NCBI GenBank assembly: GCA_964345835.1
Contig: CAYFSL010000003.1
Span: 22,981 to 86,980, forward strand
Source: JAAYEL01 sp964345835
GTDB lineage: Bacteria; Bacillota; Clostridia; Tissierellales; Peptoniphilaceae
Reading direction: 5' to 3'
Length of the DNA stretch: 64,000 nt
Position 1 is the stretch's first letter; the number at the start of each line of letters is the position of its first letter. The notes under the pieces are model-generated. The model did no database searches. It saw only the letters and a program-made list of their open reading frames with translations, and was not told the origin of the DNA. Shown in pieces: positions 35,241 to 44,500 of the stretch. The translations under genes and the position numbers were made by a program.

Positions 35241-36176
35241 CTATAGCTTCTTACAAATCCTCAGCTTTGCAGGCTTAGCCCTCCTATTAGTATCTAACTC
35301 TTTTTCACTAGCTATTATCGGCTTTCTTGTGATAATCTTTATTTCAGGCTTATTGTTGCAAACACATATTGGAAATTCTGGTGGACAAGTACATCCCCTT
35401 GCTAGCTCCAAGAAATTTGTCTTTACTATCCTATCTTCTATGGAATGAAAGGTTATAATCGCAAGTCTACCACCGGGTTTTAACCTTTCTACTGCAATCC
35501 CAATTGTAGATTCCAATGCATCTAATTCTTTATTGACCTCTATCCTTAAAGCCTGAAAAGTTCTTTTGGCAGGATGTTTGCCCTGAATCCTCACCTTTTT
35601 AGGGATGGCCCTCTTAATTATGTCTACAAGTTCAAAAGTAGTTTCTATAGGCTTTTCAGCCCTAGTTTCAATAATAAATTCTGCTATTCTCTTGCCCCAC
35701 TTTTCTTCGCCATAATTCCAAAGGATCATCTCCAATTCTTCTTTTGAGTAGTTGTTGACAATGTATGCCGCAGTAAGCTCTGCCGACTTGTCCATCCTCA
35801 TATCTAATGCTGCATCTTGTTGATAGGAAAATCCTCTTTCCCCCTCATCAAGTTGATAGCTAGATACTCCTATATCCATTAAAATTCCATCAACTTTTTC
35901 AATTGAAAGAGAATCTAAAATAGACCCTAAATAAGCATAATTACTCTTTACAAAATATATTTGATCCTTATAGGCAGATAATCTTTCTTGAGCTTCAAGC
36001 AAAGCATCTTCATCCTGGTCAATAGCAATCAACTTTCCACCAGGGCCGATACGTTTCAAAATCTCCAAACTGTGACCACCAGCACCCAGGGTGCAGTCAA
36101 CATATATTCCATTTTCCTTAATGTCCAGTCCCTCTATTGTTTCATTCAATAAAACTGGAATGTGATTAAAATCCAT
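35241..36176 (-). CDS. rsmH: 16S rRNA m4C1402 methyltransferase RsmH
   Basis: 311 residues. Signatures: HIPVLLNETIEGL, VDCTLGAGGHSLEIL (SAM site), DIGVSSYQLDEGERGFSY, and HPAKRTFQALRIEVN, with a late ITFHSIEDRIVK. It N4-methylates C1402 of 16S rRNA. It starts 8 bp after mraZ. Confidence 0.97.
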   Translation of the reverse strand: MDFNHIPVLLNETIEGLDIKENGIYVDCTLGAGGHSLEILKRIGPGGKLIAIDQDEDALLEAQERLSAYKDQIYFVKSNYAYLGSILDSLSIEKVDGILMDIGVSSYQLDEGERGFSYQQDAALDMRMDKSAELTAAYIVNNYSKEELEMILWNYGEEKWGKRIAEFIIETRAEKPIETTFELVDIIKRAIPKKVRIQGKHPAKRTFQALRIEVNKELDALESTIGIAVERLKPGGRLAIITFHSIEDRIVKTNFLELARGCTCPPEFPICVCNNKPEIKIITRKPIIASEKELDTNRRAKPAKLRICKKL

Positions 36177-36184
36177 AGTCCTAC

Positions 36185-36616
36185 CTATATATCTAATTCT
36201 TCATATTCATCTATTAAATCGTAGAAGTCTTCCTCTTCTTCTTTTCTATTGCTTTCGAAAACTTCTTTAGACCAGATCTCAATTTTTGTTGCTACACCGG
36301 TAATAACTACTTCCTTATCAATCCCCGCATAGTCTCTCAGGTTCTGAGGAATTATTATCCTTCCCTGCTTATCTACTGTTAATTCTCTTGCTGGTCCAAA
36401 CATATTCCTGGTAAACCTTCTAGCCTTTTCAGAGGTAAGCTTTAGGCTTCTCATCTTTTCATACATGAGCCTCCACTCCTCCTCATCGTAAACAAAAAGG
36501 CACCTGTCGATACTTTTTGTAATGTAAAAAGTCTGACTTAACTGTTCTCTAAATTTTAATGGCATGATTACTCTACCTTTTTCATCCACAGAGTGGATGT
36601 ATTCACCCATATACAT
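36185..36616 (-). CDS. mraZ: Transcriptional regulator MraZ
   Basis: 143 residues with two SpoVT/AbrB-like halves: MGEYIHSVDEKGRVIMPLKFR and DKQGRIIIPQNLRDYAGI. MraZ is a ring-forming DNA-binding repressor that controls its own dcw operon through TGGG-type repeats. Four such repeats are immediately upstream, overlapping its ribosome site. First gene of the cluster. Confidence 0.96.
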   Translation of the reverse strand: MYMGEYIHSVDEKGRVIMPLKFREQLSQTFYITKSIDRCLFVYDEEEWRLMYEKMRSLKLTSEKARRFTRNMFGPARELTVDKQGRIIIPQNLRDYAGIDKEVVITGVATKIEIWSKEVFESNRKEEEEDFYDLIDEYEELDI

Positions 36617-36626
36617 GCTAAGTCAC

Positions 36627-36661
36627 CCACTTTCTACCACTTAGTTCCACTTTCTTACCAC
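36627..36661 (-). promoter_or_regulatory. MraZ operator: four direct GTGG repeats
   Basis: On the minus strand, AAGTGG(T/A/G) units occur four times at 11-, 10- and 10-bp steps (GTGG at 36661, 36650, 36640, 36630), in the leader just before mraZ. MraZ boxes in other bacteria are TGGGN repeats with 5-bp spacers, i.e. 10-bp periodicity. The last copy (GTGGGTGA) also serves as the ribosome site. Confidence 0.8.
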
Positions 36662-36669
36662 TTGGTTAT

Positions 36670-36698
36670 ATATTACATTAAAAATACCATATATTCAA
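36670..36698 (-). promoter_or_regulatory. Promoter of the mraZ/dcw operon
   Basis: TTGAAT (36698-36693), 17 bp, TAATAT (36675-36670). Transcription would start about 36663, immediately before the MraZ repeats. Confidence 0.75.
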
Positions 36699-36948
36699 GG
36701 TTAATCAAGCCCTAAAAAAAGTTTTTTAGCTGATTTTTGTAATTTAATTAAAAAATAACTTTTAGATTAAATATTTTTAATAGTAGCTAGTGATAGAAGA
36801 CTTAAGATATTGATAATACATTTATCCAAGAATTAAATAAGTAGGTACATAAAGGGTGGATTGGTCTTAGTTAAGCACTTTAAATTAAAAATTTGTTAAA
36901 AATTGACTATCCAATATAAAGGATTGAGATTTATAATTTTAAATAGCA
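36699..36948. other. Gene-free stretch between mraZ promoter and lgt terminator
   Basis: Very AT-rich; no ORF, repeat or convincing RNA structure seen apart from the flanking promoter and terminator. Confidence 0.6.
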
Positions 36949-36980
36949 AAAGGCTATGAGCATTAATGCTCATAGCCTTT
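36949..36980 (-). terminator. Terminator after lgt
   Basis: Perfect palindrome AAAGGCTATGAGCATT / AATGCTCATAGCCTTT. On the minus strand it ends in CCTTTTGC, a weak T-run. It lies about 90 bp after the lgt stop. Confidence 0.7.
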
Positions 36981-37068
36981 GATTATGCCAGGTAAAACTC
37001 TCTATACAAGATTTAGTTATTCTTATTTAAGAGCTAAGTCTGACGTATTTTAAAATGTATTTTTTAAC

Positions 37069-37851
37069 CTATACTAGCTCATCTTGTGTTTTTAATAGTT
37101 CGTCTTGATTTGCTTCCTTCTTAGATTGGACGAAGAAAAGGATCAACCCGCCTACAATAAATACGATGCTTACAACTTGGGCTACTCTTAATGGGCCCAT
37201 ATATAGGCTATCTGTCCTAAGTCCCTCTACAAAGAATCTTAGTATTCCATATAGAATCATATATAAACCAGTAGTTTGTCCAAACCTCTTTTGCTTCTTA
37301 TTGAAAAAGCTTAAGAGAATTATAAATATTAGGACATTGCCCATTGACTCATATAAGAATGTTGGGTGGTATTTTTGTCCGTCAATAATCACTGCCCAAG
37401 GTAGGTCTATAGGTCCCCCATGAGCCTCATTATTTATAAAGTTTCCCCACCTTCCAATAGCTTGGGCAAGGGGAAGAAAAACCATTACAACATCAGATAA
37501 GGTAAAAAATCTAATAGATTTAGACTTGGTAAATATTAAGCCAACTATTACTCCAGCTATAATACCGCCATGAATTGCAAGCCCTCCAGACCTGATGTCG
37601 ATTATCTTCATTAAGTCACCAGCGTAATTTTCCCATTCAAATATCACATAATATAGCCTTGCTCCAATTATTGAGGCTGGAAGAACCCATAATGAAAAGT
37701 CATAAAGGTCGTCCTCATTTCCTCCTACTTTCTTTAATAGTTTTGAAGCCCCTACAACTGCAACAACCATTCCAGTAACTATTAATATGGCATACCAGTA
37801 GACGTCTACTCCAAATATACTAAAGGCAACTCTACTTCCATTATATTGCAT
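37069..37851 (-). CDS. lgt: Prolipoprotein diacylglyceryl transferase
   Basis: 260 residues, seven membrane helices. Family signatures: GARLYYVIFEW, GGLAIHGGIIAG and the Lgt motif GRWGNFINNEAHGGP. It attaches diacylglycerol to the lipobox cysteine at the membrane. GAGGAG start; overlaps by 11 bp the upstream lit-like gene, so two lipoprotein-modifying enzymes are coupled. The lipoprotein at 916-2472 is a possible substrate. Confidence 0.96.
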   Translation of the reverse strand: MQYNGSRVAFSIFGVDVYWYAILIVTGMVVAVVGASKLLKKVGGNEDDLYDFSLWVLPASIIGARLYYVIFEWENYAGDLMKIIDIRSGGLAIHGGIIAGVIVGLIFTKSKSIRFFTLSDVVMVFLPLAQAIGRWGNFINNEAHGGPIDLPWAVIIDGQKYHPTFLYESMGNVLIFIILLSFFNKKQKRFGQTTGLYMILYGILRFFVEGLRTDSLYMGPLRVAQVVSIVFIVGGLILFFVQSKKEANQDELLKTQDELV

Positions 37852-38545
37852 CTTTAATCTCCTCTTTTTTCATTTTCCTATGTTTTATTTTGTTGCTGAT
37901 AAATCTATCAACTACAACTAGTAGTGAATATACCCCTATTATCGCCATTGTACCAACAAAAATTTTCACGGCCATCATTTGGAAGAAACTTAAAGGCATC
38001 ATCTGGATCATAAGATCTGTTTCGGGGTTTAAAATCCATAGGTCATTATTAAAGAAAATTTCGTGAAATTTCGTAAAATACTTGTCAAAATCCATCGATA
38101 TTACAAGGACCATAATTAGAAAGAAAGCTAGGATAATAAGGATGCAAATAAGTGATTTTAAGAGTAGGTCATGTCTAATCTTCTTAGCTATGCTAACAAA
38201 GACACTTAGGACAACTACCGCAATTGAAAAACCCATTATGGTGTTAGAAAGCTCATATAGCTTGTATACATCCTTCATGTGGGCTATCTCCCTGCTATTG
38301 AAGTCCTTTTCTAGAAAGTCCTCGTCGGGATAGGATAGGAATAAGGATATATTCTGGTTAATCACCTCCAGCTCACTTAAGCTCTTTCCAGTAACCTTAT
38401 CTAGAGAATGTTCCCTTTGAAAATTACTATAGTTTTTTAGATTATGACTGGTCCTATCTATGGAAATTGTTAATGCACCCATTATAACCGCTAGGGCAAG
38501 AACGAAAGCCCACAAATTTAAGGCCTTATTTCTAAAGCTATTCAT
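37841..38545 (-). CDS. lit: Probable lipoprotein intramolecular transacylase Lit (TIGR01906/DUF1461)
   Basis: 234 residues, about five membrane helices. Two family landmarks: REIAHMKDVYKLY (conserved His) and DFDKYFTKFHEIFFNND with LNPETDLMI. The TIGR01906/DUF1461 family includes Lit of Enterococcus and Bacillus, which moves an acyl chain within lipoproteins to give the lyso form; two conserved His are important there. Coupling to lgt supports the assignment. I chose ATG 38545, overlapping the yebC stop; an in-frame ATG lies at 38584. Membership is good, exact activity is inferred. Confidence 0.78.
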   Translation of the reverse strand: MNSFRNKALNLWAFVLALAVIMGALTISIDRTSHNLKNYSNFQREHSLDKVTGKSLSELEVINQNISLFLSYPDEDFLEKDFNSREIAHMKDVYKLYELSNTIMGFSIAVVVLSVFVSIAKKIRHDLLLKSLICILIILAFFLIMVLVISMDFDKYFTKFHEIFFNNDLWILNPETDLMIQMMPLSFFQMMAVKIFVGTMAIIGVYSLLVVVDRFISNKIKHRKMKKEEIKDAI

Positions 38546-39266
38546 CGGCTTCGTCCCAATTATGGTATACATTTTGGACATCATCGTTTTCTTCCAGCAT
38601 ATCTATAAGCTTTTCCATCTTATTAGCAGCTTCTTTATCTATTTCTTGATAATTTGTTGGAATATACATTATGTCACTATCTACAAACTCGTAGTCTTTT
38701 TCCTGTAAGAATTCTTTAACGGTGTTGAAATCTTCAATACTGGTATAAATTTCTATGAAGCCATCTTCGCTTTTTGCATCTGTTATATCAGTCTCCATAG
38801 CATCCATGATAACAGTATCGGAGTCATACTTGGACTCGTCGATTATTATCACCCCAAGGTGGTCAAACATAAAAGAAACTGACCCTGTAGTTCCAAGATT
38901 ACCCCCAAATTTATCGAAAGCATGCCTAATGTCTGGGGCTGTCCTATTTCTATTATCTGTAAGACATTCGACAATCACAGCGATTCCAGATGGTCCATAC
39001 CCCTCATATGTAACTTGCTCAAAGTTGTCCCCTTCATTGGAGCTAGCTCCTTTTTTGATTGCCCTCATTATGTTGTCATTAGGCATATTTATCGCCTTAG
39101 CCTTTTCTATTGCAGTCTTAAGGCTAGCATTATAATCCGGGTTGTCGCCACCAGTTTTGGCCGCTACCATTAGGGCCCTTCCCAGCTTGGTAAATTCCTT
39201 AGCCCTCTTTGAATCTTCCTTGCCTTTTTTATTTTTTATCTTACTCCATTTATTATGTCCTGCCAT
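38538..39266 (-). CDS. YebC/PmpR family protein
   Basis: 242 residues. Begins MAGHNKWSKIKNKKGKEDSKR, the invariant YebC start, with NMPNDNIMRAIKKG and YEGYGPSGIAVIVE. Family members were called transcription regulators; some have been shown to help ribosomes with difficult sequences. I chose ATG 39266 after TTGGAGGAT; the ATG at 39290 lies in the ribosome-site region. Confidence 0.95.
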   Translation of the reverse strand: MAGHNKWSKIKNKKGKEDSKRAKEFTKLGRALMVAAKTGGDNPDYNASLKTAIEKAKAINMPNDNIMRAIKKGASSNEGDNFEQVTYEGYGPSGIAVIVECLTDNRNRTAPDIRHAFDKFGGNLGTTGSVSFMFDHLGVIIIDESKYDSDTVIMDAMETDITDAKSEDGFIEIYTSIEDFNTVKEFLQEKDYEFVDSDIMYIPTNYQEIDKEAANKMEKLIDMLEENDDVQNVYHNWDEADE

Positions 39267-39267
39267 T

Positions 39268-39924
39268 TTATCCTCCAATAATCTTTCCATTTTTTTCGGC
39301 TAGCAATAATTCTTCTTCCACCACTAAACTACATGTCGCATTTGTCATTTCTGTAATCTCATTTTCAAAAGCTACATATCTATCCCTAGCTATATATAAA
39401 CTCATACTAACCTTATCGGTATAGTCAGTAGCTATCAGGTGAAAGGCCTTAGTCTGTATATAATTTTCAACTTTACCCAATAAAGTATAATCTATTTCTA
39501 GGGAAATCCTCAAGTAGTTTTTCATATAAACTGTTAAAGCCTTCTCTATGCCTAGGCTTGCAGCTTTTGAATAGGCTCTAATGAGCCCTGATGCTCCTAG
39601 CTTTATACCCCCGAAATACCTAGTAACAACTAGGCATACATTGGTAAGCTCCTCTTTGTTAAGGACCTCAAGCATCGGAATTCCAGCCGTCCCTTGGGGT
39701 TCTCCATCATCACTATACCTGAGAGTCATCCTATTCTCCCCTATAGCATAGGCATGACAATTGTGGGTAGCTGACCTATGTTCTTTTTTTATGTCCTCGA
39801 TAAAGGCTAGGGCCTCTTCTTCTGTCTGACAAGCCTTTATATGGGATATGAAGGTCGACTTCCTTATCTCAAGCTCCTGGCTTGTCTGCCCTAAAATAGT
39901 CCTAAATTCTTTCTTCTCAGTCAT
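39268..39924 (-). CDS. YigZ/IMPACT family protein (UPF0029)
   Basis: 218 residues. Signatures: EIRKSTFISHIKACQTEEEA, HNCHAYAIG and SDDGEPQGTAGIPML, VVTRYFGGIKLGASGLIRAYS. Relatives of yeast YIH1/mammalian IMPACT; bacterial role unclear. Its start overlaps the hflX stop as ATGA and yebC follows within 2 bp. Confidence 0.93.
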   Translation of the reverse strand: MTEKKEFRTILGQTSQELEIRKSTFISHIKACQTEEEALAFIEDIKKEHRSATHNCHAYAIGENRMTLRYSDDGEPQGTAGIPMLEVLNKEELTNVCLVVTRYFGGIKLGASGLIRAYSKAASLGIEKALTVYMKNYLRISLEIDYTLLGKVENYIQTKAFHLIATDYTDKVSMSLYIARDRYVAFENEITEMTNATCSLVVEEELLLAEKNGKIIGG

Positions 39925-41162
39925 ATTAAATATTTCCTGTATTTTTCTACCTGCTTCTCTTTTATATAAATCTTACCCTCTAGCCCAAAATCTGTATACT
40001 CCATATCGACAAGCTTTAAGCCCTCTTTTAAGAAGCTATCTAATATATCATAGCCTACTCTTATGCTATAGTAATTAAAGTCTGAAAAAAGCATTTCTTC
40101 AATTTTTTTAGCTAAAATACTTATATCGTCGTTCTTAGCACTCATGTAGATGAGTTCATCTCCATAGGAGAAGTATTTAAAGTCTGGGTTGAGATCAATC
40201 TTATTAAAACAATAAAGGATTTTTTTATCTCCTATATCCATGTCTTTTAAGACCTGCCTAGTAGCATCAATTTGACCTTCTAAGTCTTGGTTGTTAGCAT
40301 CAACGACTATAATCAGTAGGTCAGATATTTCAATTTCCTCCAAACTCCCCTTAAAAGACTCTATGAGTTTTGTTGGTAGGTCGGAAACAAAGCCAACTGT
40401 GTCCGTAACTATAATTTCCTTATCATTTCCCAATTTAATCTTTCTAGCTGAGACATCCAGGGTAGCAAATAAGAGGTCGTCAGAATAGACTTTTTTATCC
40501 ATGTCAGAGTACTTGTTTGTAAGGGCATTTAAAATGGTTGATTTACCAACGTTTGAATACCCTATTAATGATACGATTGGAAGAGCCGAAGACCTTCTTC
40601 TATTACTCTTTATCAGCCTTTTTTCCTTGGCATCCTTCAATTGATGTCTTATTCTCGATATCTCCTTTTGAATGGTCCTCCTATCGGTTTCAAGTTTTTG
40701 CTCACCTGGACCCCTTGTTCCAATTCCAGCACCCTCTCTTGATAGGTAATTCCTAAAGCCCATCAATCTTGGTAGCCTATACTCTAACTGAGCTAAGCTT
40801 ACTTGGAGCTTGGCTTCCCTGGTCTTAGCCCTCCTGGCAAATATATCCAAGATTAAACCCGTCCTGTCAACTATTTTACAGTCTATTATATCTTCGAGGT
40901 TTTTCATTTGTGATCCTGTTAGCTCGTTGTTAAATATAACAGCATCAAATTCTAGGGATTCTCTCATATCCCTTATCTCCTTGGCCTTGCCTGATCCTAT
41001 GTAAGTAGAAGGGTTTATAGAGCCAGAATTTTGAATTACATGGGCTACAGGAATACAGTTAGCTGACCTTGCTAATTCCTCGATTTCCTTAACCTTAGAC
41101 TCTACAACTTGGTCTTTTTCATTTAAATTTAAATGTACTATAATAACTTTTTCTTTTTCCAT
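39921..41162 (-). CDS. hflX: GTPase HflX
   Basis: 413 residues. The N-terminal HflX domain includes GSGKAKEIRD and FARRAKTREAKLQVSLAQL, the linker GAGIGTRGPGEQKLE, and the G domain with SLIGYSNVGKSTILNAL (P loop), DTVGFVSDLP and NKID. It splits stalled ribosomes. First gene of the hflX-yigZ-yebC-lit-lgt run; AAAGGAAA start. Confidence 0.95.
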   Translation of the reverse strand: MEKEKVIIVHLNLNEKDQVVESKVKEIEELARSANCIPVAHVIQNSGSINPSTYIGSGKAKEIRDMRESLEFDAVIFNNELTGSQMKNLEDIIDCKIVDRTGLILDIFARRAKTREAKLQVSLAQLEYRLPRLMGFRNYLSREGAGIGTRGPGEQKLETDRRTIQKEISRIRHQLKDAKEKRLIKSNRRRSSALPIVSLIGYSNVGKSTILNALTNKYSDMDKKVYSDDLLFATLDVSARKIKLGNDKEIIVTDTVGFVSDLPTKLIESFKGSLEEIEISDLLIIVVDANNQDLEGQIDATRQVLKDMDIGDKKILYCFNKIDLNPDFKYFSYGDELIYMSAKNDDISILAKKIEEMLFSDFNYYSIRVGYDILDSFLKEGLKLVDMEYTDFGLEGKIYIKEKQVEKYRKYLI

Positions 41163-41371
41163 ATATATATTTCCTTTAATTCTATTAGTCGATTATATCA
41201 TTAATGGAGATTATTGTTAAACCAAGGGTAGATAGTCTAGCTATAATTCTATTTATTGTTGATTTTTTGTTATTCCTTCTACAATTTAACTGTTAAAAAT
41301 GATATAATAAATTAATTCTCTAAACTAACTTATGTATCTTTTATTTAAGATTACATATTAAAGGAGGGAAT
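41163..41371. other. Divergent intergenic region before the small TM ORF
   Basis: AT-rich. TATAAT at 41303-41308 on plus is a possible -10 for the small ORF at 41372; no good -35. I see no structured RNA. Confidence 0.45.
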
Positions 41372-41514
41372 ATGATATCAAAGATAATTAAAATTTTTTT
41401 TGGAATGATTAAAATCTTTTCAAGATAATTAAAATCTTTTTTAAAGTAATTGCAATAATACTTTTAATACAAATAATAGCCGGCTTTATTCTTGGAATAA
41501 TACTCTTTTACTAG
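41372..41514 (+). pseudogene. Frameshifted small transmembrane ORF resembling the pbp1A N-terminus
   Basis: ATG 41372 has a strong AAAGGAGGG site. The frame reads MISKIIKIFFGMIKIFSR and stops at 41426-41428. One base back, another frame continues KIIKIFFKVIAIILL to IAGFILGIILFY and a stop at 41512-41514. Joined, they would give a roughly 47-residue single-helix peptide starting MISKI, like pbp1A (MISKIVKSF) just downstream. The frame break coincides with a 20-bp copy in an array of otherwise 21-bp repeats. It may be a decayed duplicate of the pbp1A anchor, or a slipping gene. Confidence 0.55.
41381..41442 (+). repeat. Degenerate 20/21-bp tandem repeat
   Basis: Three copies of an AAGATAATTAAAATYTTTTT-type unit: 41381-41401 (21 bp), 41402-41421 (20 bp, starts GGAATG) and 41422-41442 (21 bp). 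Each 21-bp unit encodes a heptad like KIIKIFF; the 20-bp copy shifts the frame. Confidence 0.7.
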
Positions 41515-41552
41515 CTAGAGTACTAAGTCGATTCTTTAAAGTAATATTATAC

Positions 41553-41568
41553 GTTTTTATGGTATAAT
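41553..41568 (+). promoter_or_regulatory. Extended -10 promoter of pbp1A
   Basis: TTTTTATGGTATAAT with perfect -10 at 41563-41568 and TGG extension, about 21 bp before the start codon. No clear -35. The leader would be very short. Confidence 0.65.
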
Positions 41569-41589
41569 TAGCGTAATTAGGAGGATGAT

Positions 41590-44500
41590 ATGATATCAAA
41601 GATAGTTAAAAGCTTTTTGCAGATAATAGCACTAATACTTTTAATAGGCTTAATTATCGCCTTTGTAGTTGGTGGTATGCTTGGACTTTCTTTTGTAAAG
41701 GTTGCAAAGACTGCACCTGAAATAAAGCCCCAAAACATACTTAGCAACTTAGCTGAGAGCTCAAAAATACTAGATAAAGATGGGCAAACCATTGAAGAAA
41801 TTGCATCTGAAGAGTATAGAGAAATTATTAATTATGACTCAATTCCAAGATACCTTATCGATGCTTTTGTCAGCGTTGAAGACGAAAGATTTTGGAAGCA
41901 TAAAGGCGTTGACGTCAAAGGTGTATTTGTTTCAGCACTTGATAACTTCAGGGCTGGAGGAATAGTAAGAGGTGGGTCTACAATAACTCAACAACTTGTT
42001 AAGAATATATACCTTAGCCCAGAAGTAAAATGGGAAAGAAAGATAAAAGAGATGTATCTAGCCTTAAAAGTTGATGATGAAATCCCTAAGGAAAAGATTT
42101 TAGAAGGCTACTTAAATAGGATCTACCTTGGACAGCATGCTTTTGGTATAGCATCAGCTTCTCAAATTTATTTTTCTAAACCAGTAGATAAGCTTTCTAT
42201 AGCTGAGGCTGCTACTATAGCTGGAATTGTCAAATCACCATCTAGCTATTCCCTATTTAATACTTACTATCCTAAGGATGTACCTGAGAACGCAAAAATT
42301 CTAGGCGAATTTAACGTTACAGGTGAAAACTTCGTCGCGGTCTTAAATGAAAAAGCCTTTGAAAGGAAAAAATATGTCCTTCAAAAAATGAAGGAAACTG
42401 GAAGTATAAATGAAGCCCAATACCAAAAGGCTGTCAAGGAAGATGTTAGTAAGGCCGTAAAACCAGGCTCTAAAAAAAGTAGTGACTTTTCTAATGCCAT
42501 CTCATATGCAATAAAAAATGAGACTGTAGAATTACTAATGAAGAAAAAAGGTATTTCCAAAGAAGAAGCAAGGACCATGTTATACACTGGTGGCTTAAGA
42601 ATAAAAGCTTCTATTGACTGGGATATGCAAAAAGAATTAGAGAAGACCTACGATAAGTTTACAGAGCTTATGTCTATGTATAACAAAGCTGGTAATCCTC
42701 TTTTAGCAGACCTATCCCTTGATAAGAATGGAAATATCATAAATACTAAAAAAGAAGTTATCTATTTCAAAAGAAATAACCTGTTAACTAACAATAATAG
42801 CTTAAAACTATATAAAAACAACTATAAAGTATTGAAAAATGGGGATATTGAGTTTTCTACCGAAAGAATAAAAACAGATGGTAAATCAGTATTTGCATCA
42901 AACTTCTACGATATCAATGACAAAAACAATCTGGTAACCTATAGGGCAGGTTCCCTTGCTATTCCTAGCGAATTTGTCGAAAAAGACGAGGGTTTTAATT
43001 TCACAATAAAGAAGGAATTCTTTGAAAAACACAAGGACTTTTACACAATTGATGAGTCCACGATGATAATAAGTAATAAATATTTTACAGTAGAAGATAA
43101 GGGTACCCTTCAACCTCAATCATCAACAGTTGTTATTGATCAAAAAACAGGTCATGTCATGGCCATGGTTGCCTCTAGAGGAGAAAGCAAGGATGATACT
43201 ATAGATAGGGCTACAAATTTTACAAGGCCACCTGCTTCGTCGATTAAACCATTAGCAGTATATGCACCTGCCTTGGAAAATGGCTATACCCTAGCGAGTG
43301 TCCTAGACGACAGCCCTATGCTTGACCAGCAAAAAAACACCCTATGGCCACTAAATGTATACAAGGGTTTTAGGGGGCTTGTATCAATAAGAGAATCCCT
43401 TATGGATTCGATAAATACCACTGCTGTAAAGCTTTATGAAAAAGTAGGCATGAAGACTTCAATGAAGTATTTAGAAGGATTTGGCCTTATAGATAAGGAA
43501 AATCCAGAAAATGATAACTTTATTACAAGACAAGAAAACCCATATAATAATGATGAAAATCTTTCTTTTGCCATCGGTTCAACTGTAAGAGGGTTTACTG
43601 TAAGAGAAATAGCTGAAGCTTATAGTGCCCTAGCAAATGAAGGAGTTAGAAATAAGTCTAGTCTTATCTTGTCCATAGAAAGTGACAAGGAAGGCGAAAT
43701 CTTCAACGGTGAAATAGAAAGTAACAGGGTTGTATCAAAAGAAACATCCTGGTTGCTTACAGATGTAATGAGAGAAACACTAACTAAAGATAGGGCCAGA
43801 AGAGTAAATATGGTCAATGGAATTGAAATAGCCGCTAAGACTGGTACTAGTAATAATAATAAGGACTTCTGGATAGCTGGATACACTCCTTATTATACTA
43901 CTGCAACCTGGGTTGGCTTTGACAATAACTCAATTTCCCTATCAGGAAGCTCTCATAACCTTTATACCTTATACAATGATATAAACAACCGTATCCATAA
44001 GGGAATGAGTAAGAAAACATTTGAAATGCCTAACACTATAGTAAAAGAAAAGGTAGATGCAAAATCTGGACTTTTACCAAATAAATATACTTACAGAGAT
44101 CCAAGAGGAAGTATGGCTGTAGAAGAGTATTTCGCTGAAAATACCCTTCCTACTGAAACCTCAACAGCCCATGTACTATTAAAGGTTGATAAGAGAAATA
44201 ACCTACTAGCTCCAAGCAATGCACCGAGCTATATAGCCGTTAATAGAGTCTTCCAAAAACGTGAAGAAGCTCTAGACCTTTCAATCTTTGATGATGTCGA
44301 ATTACCTAGAGGCTGGACAAGAAGAGATCTTGTTCCAAAGGATTGGCAATATGAAGCACCAACTAGGTATTCAACCTTGAAGTTTGAACCAGTCACTGTG
44401 ACTAAAACTCTTCCAGATGGCACCATTTCGAAAAAGACAACCAACCCAGATGGAAGTACTGTTGAAATTCTAACTTATCCAGATGGTAAGATAGTAAAAA

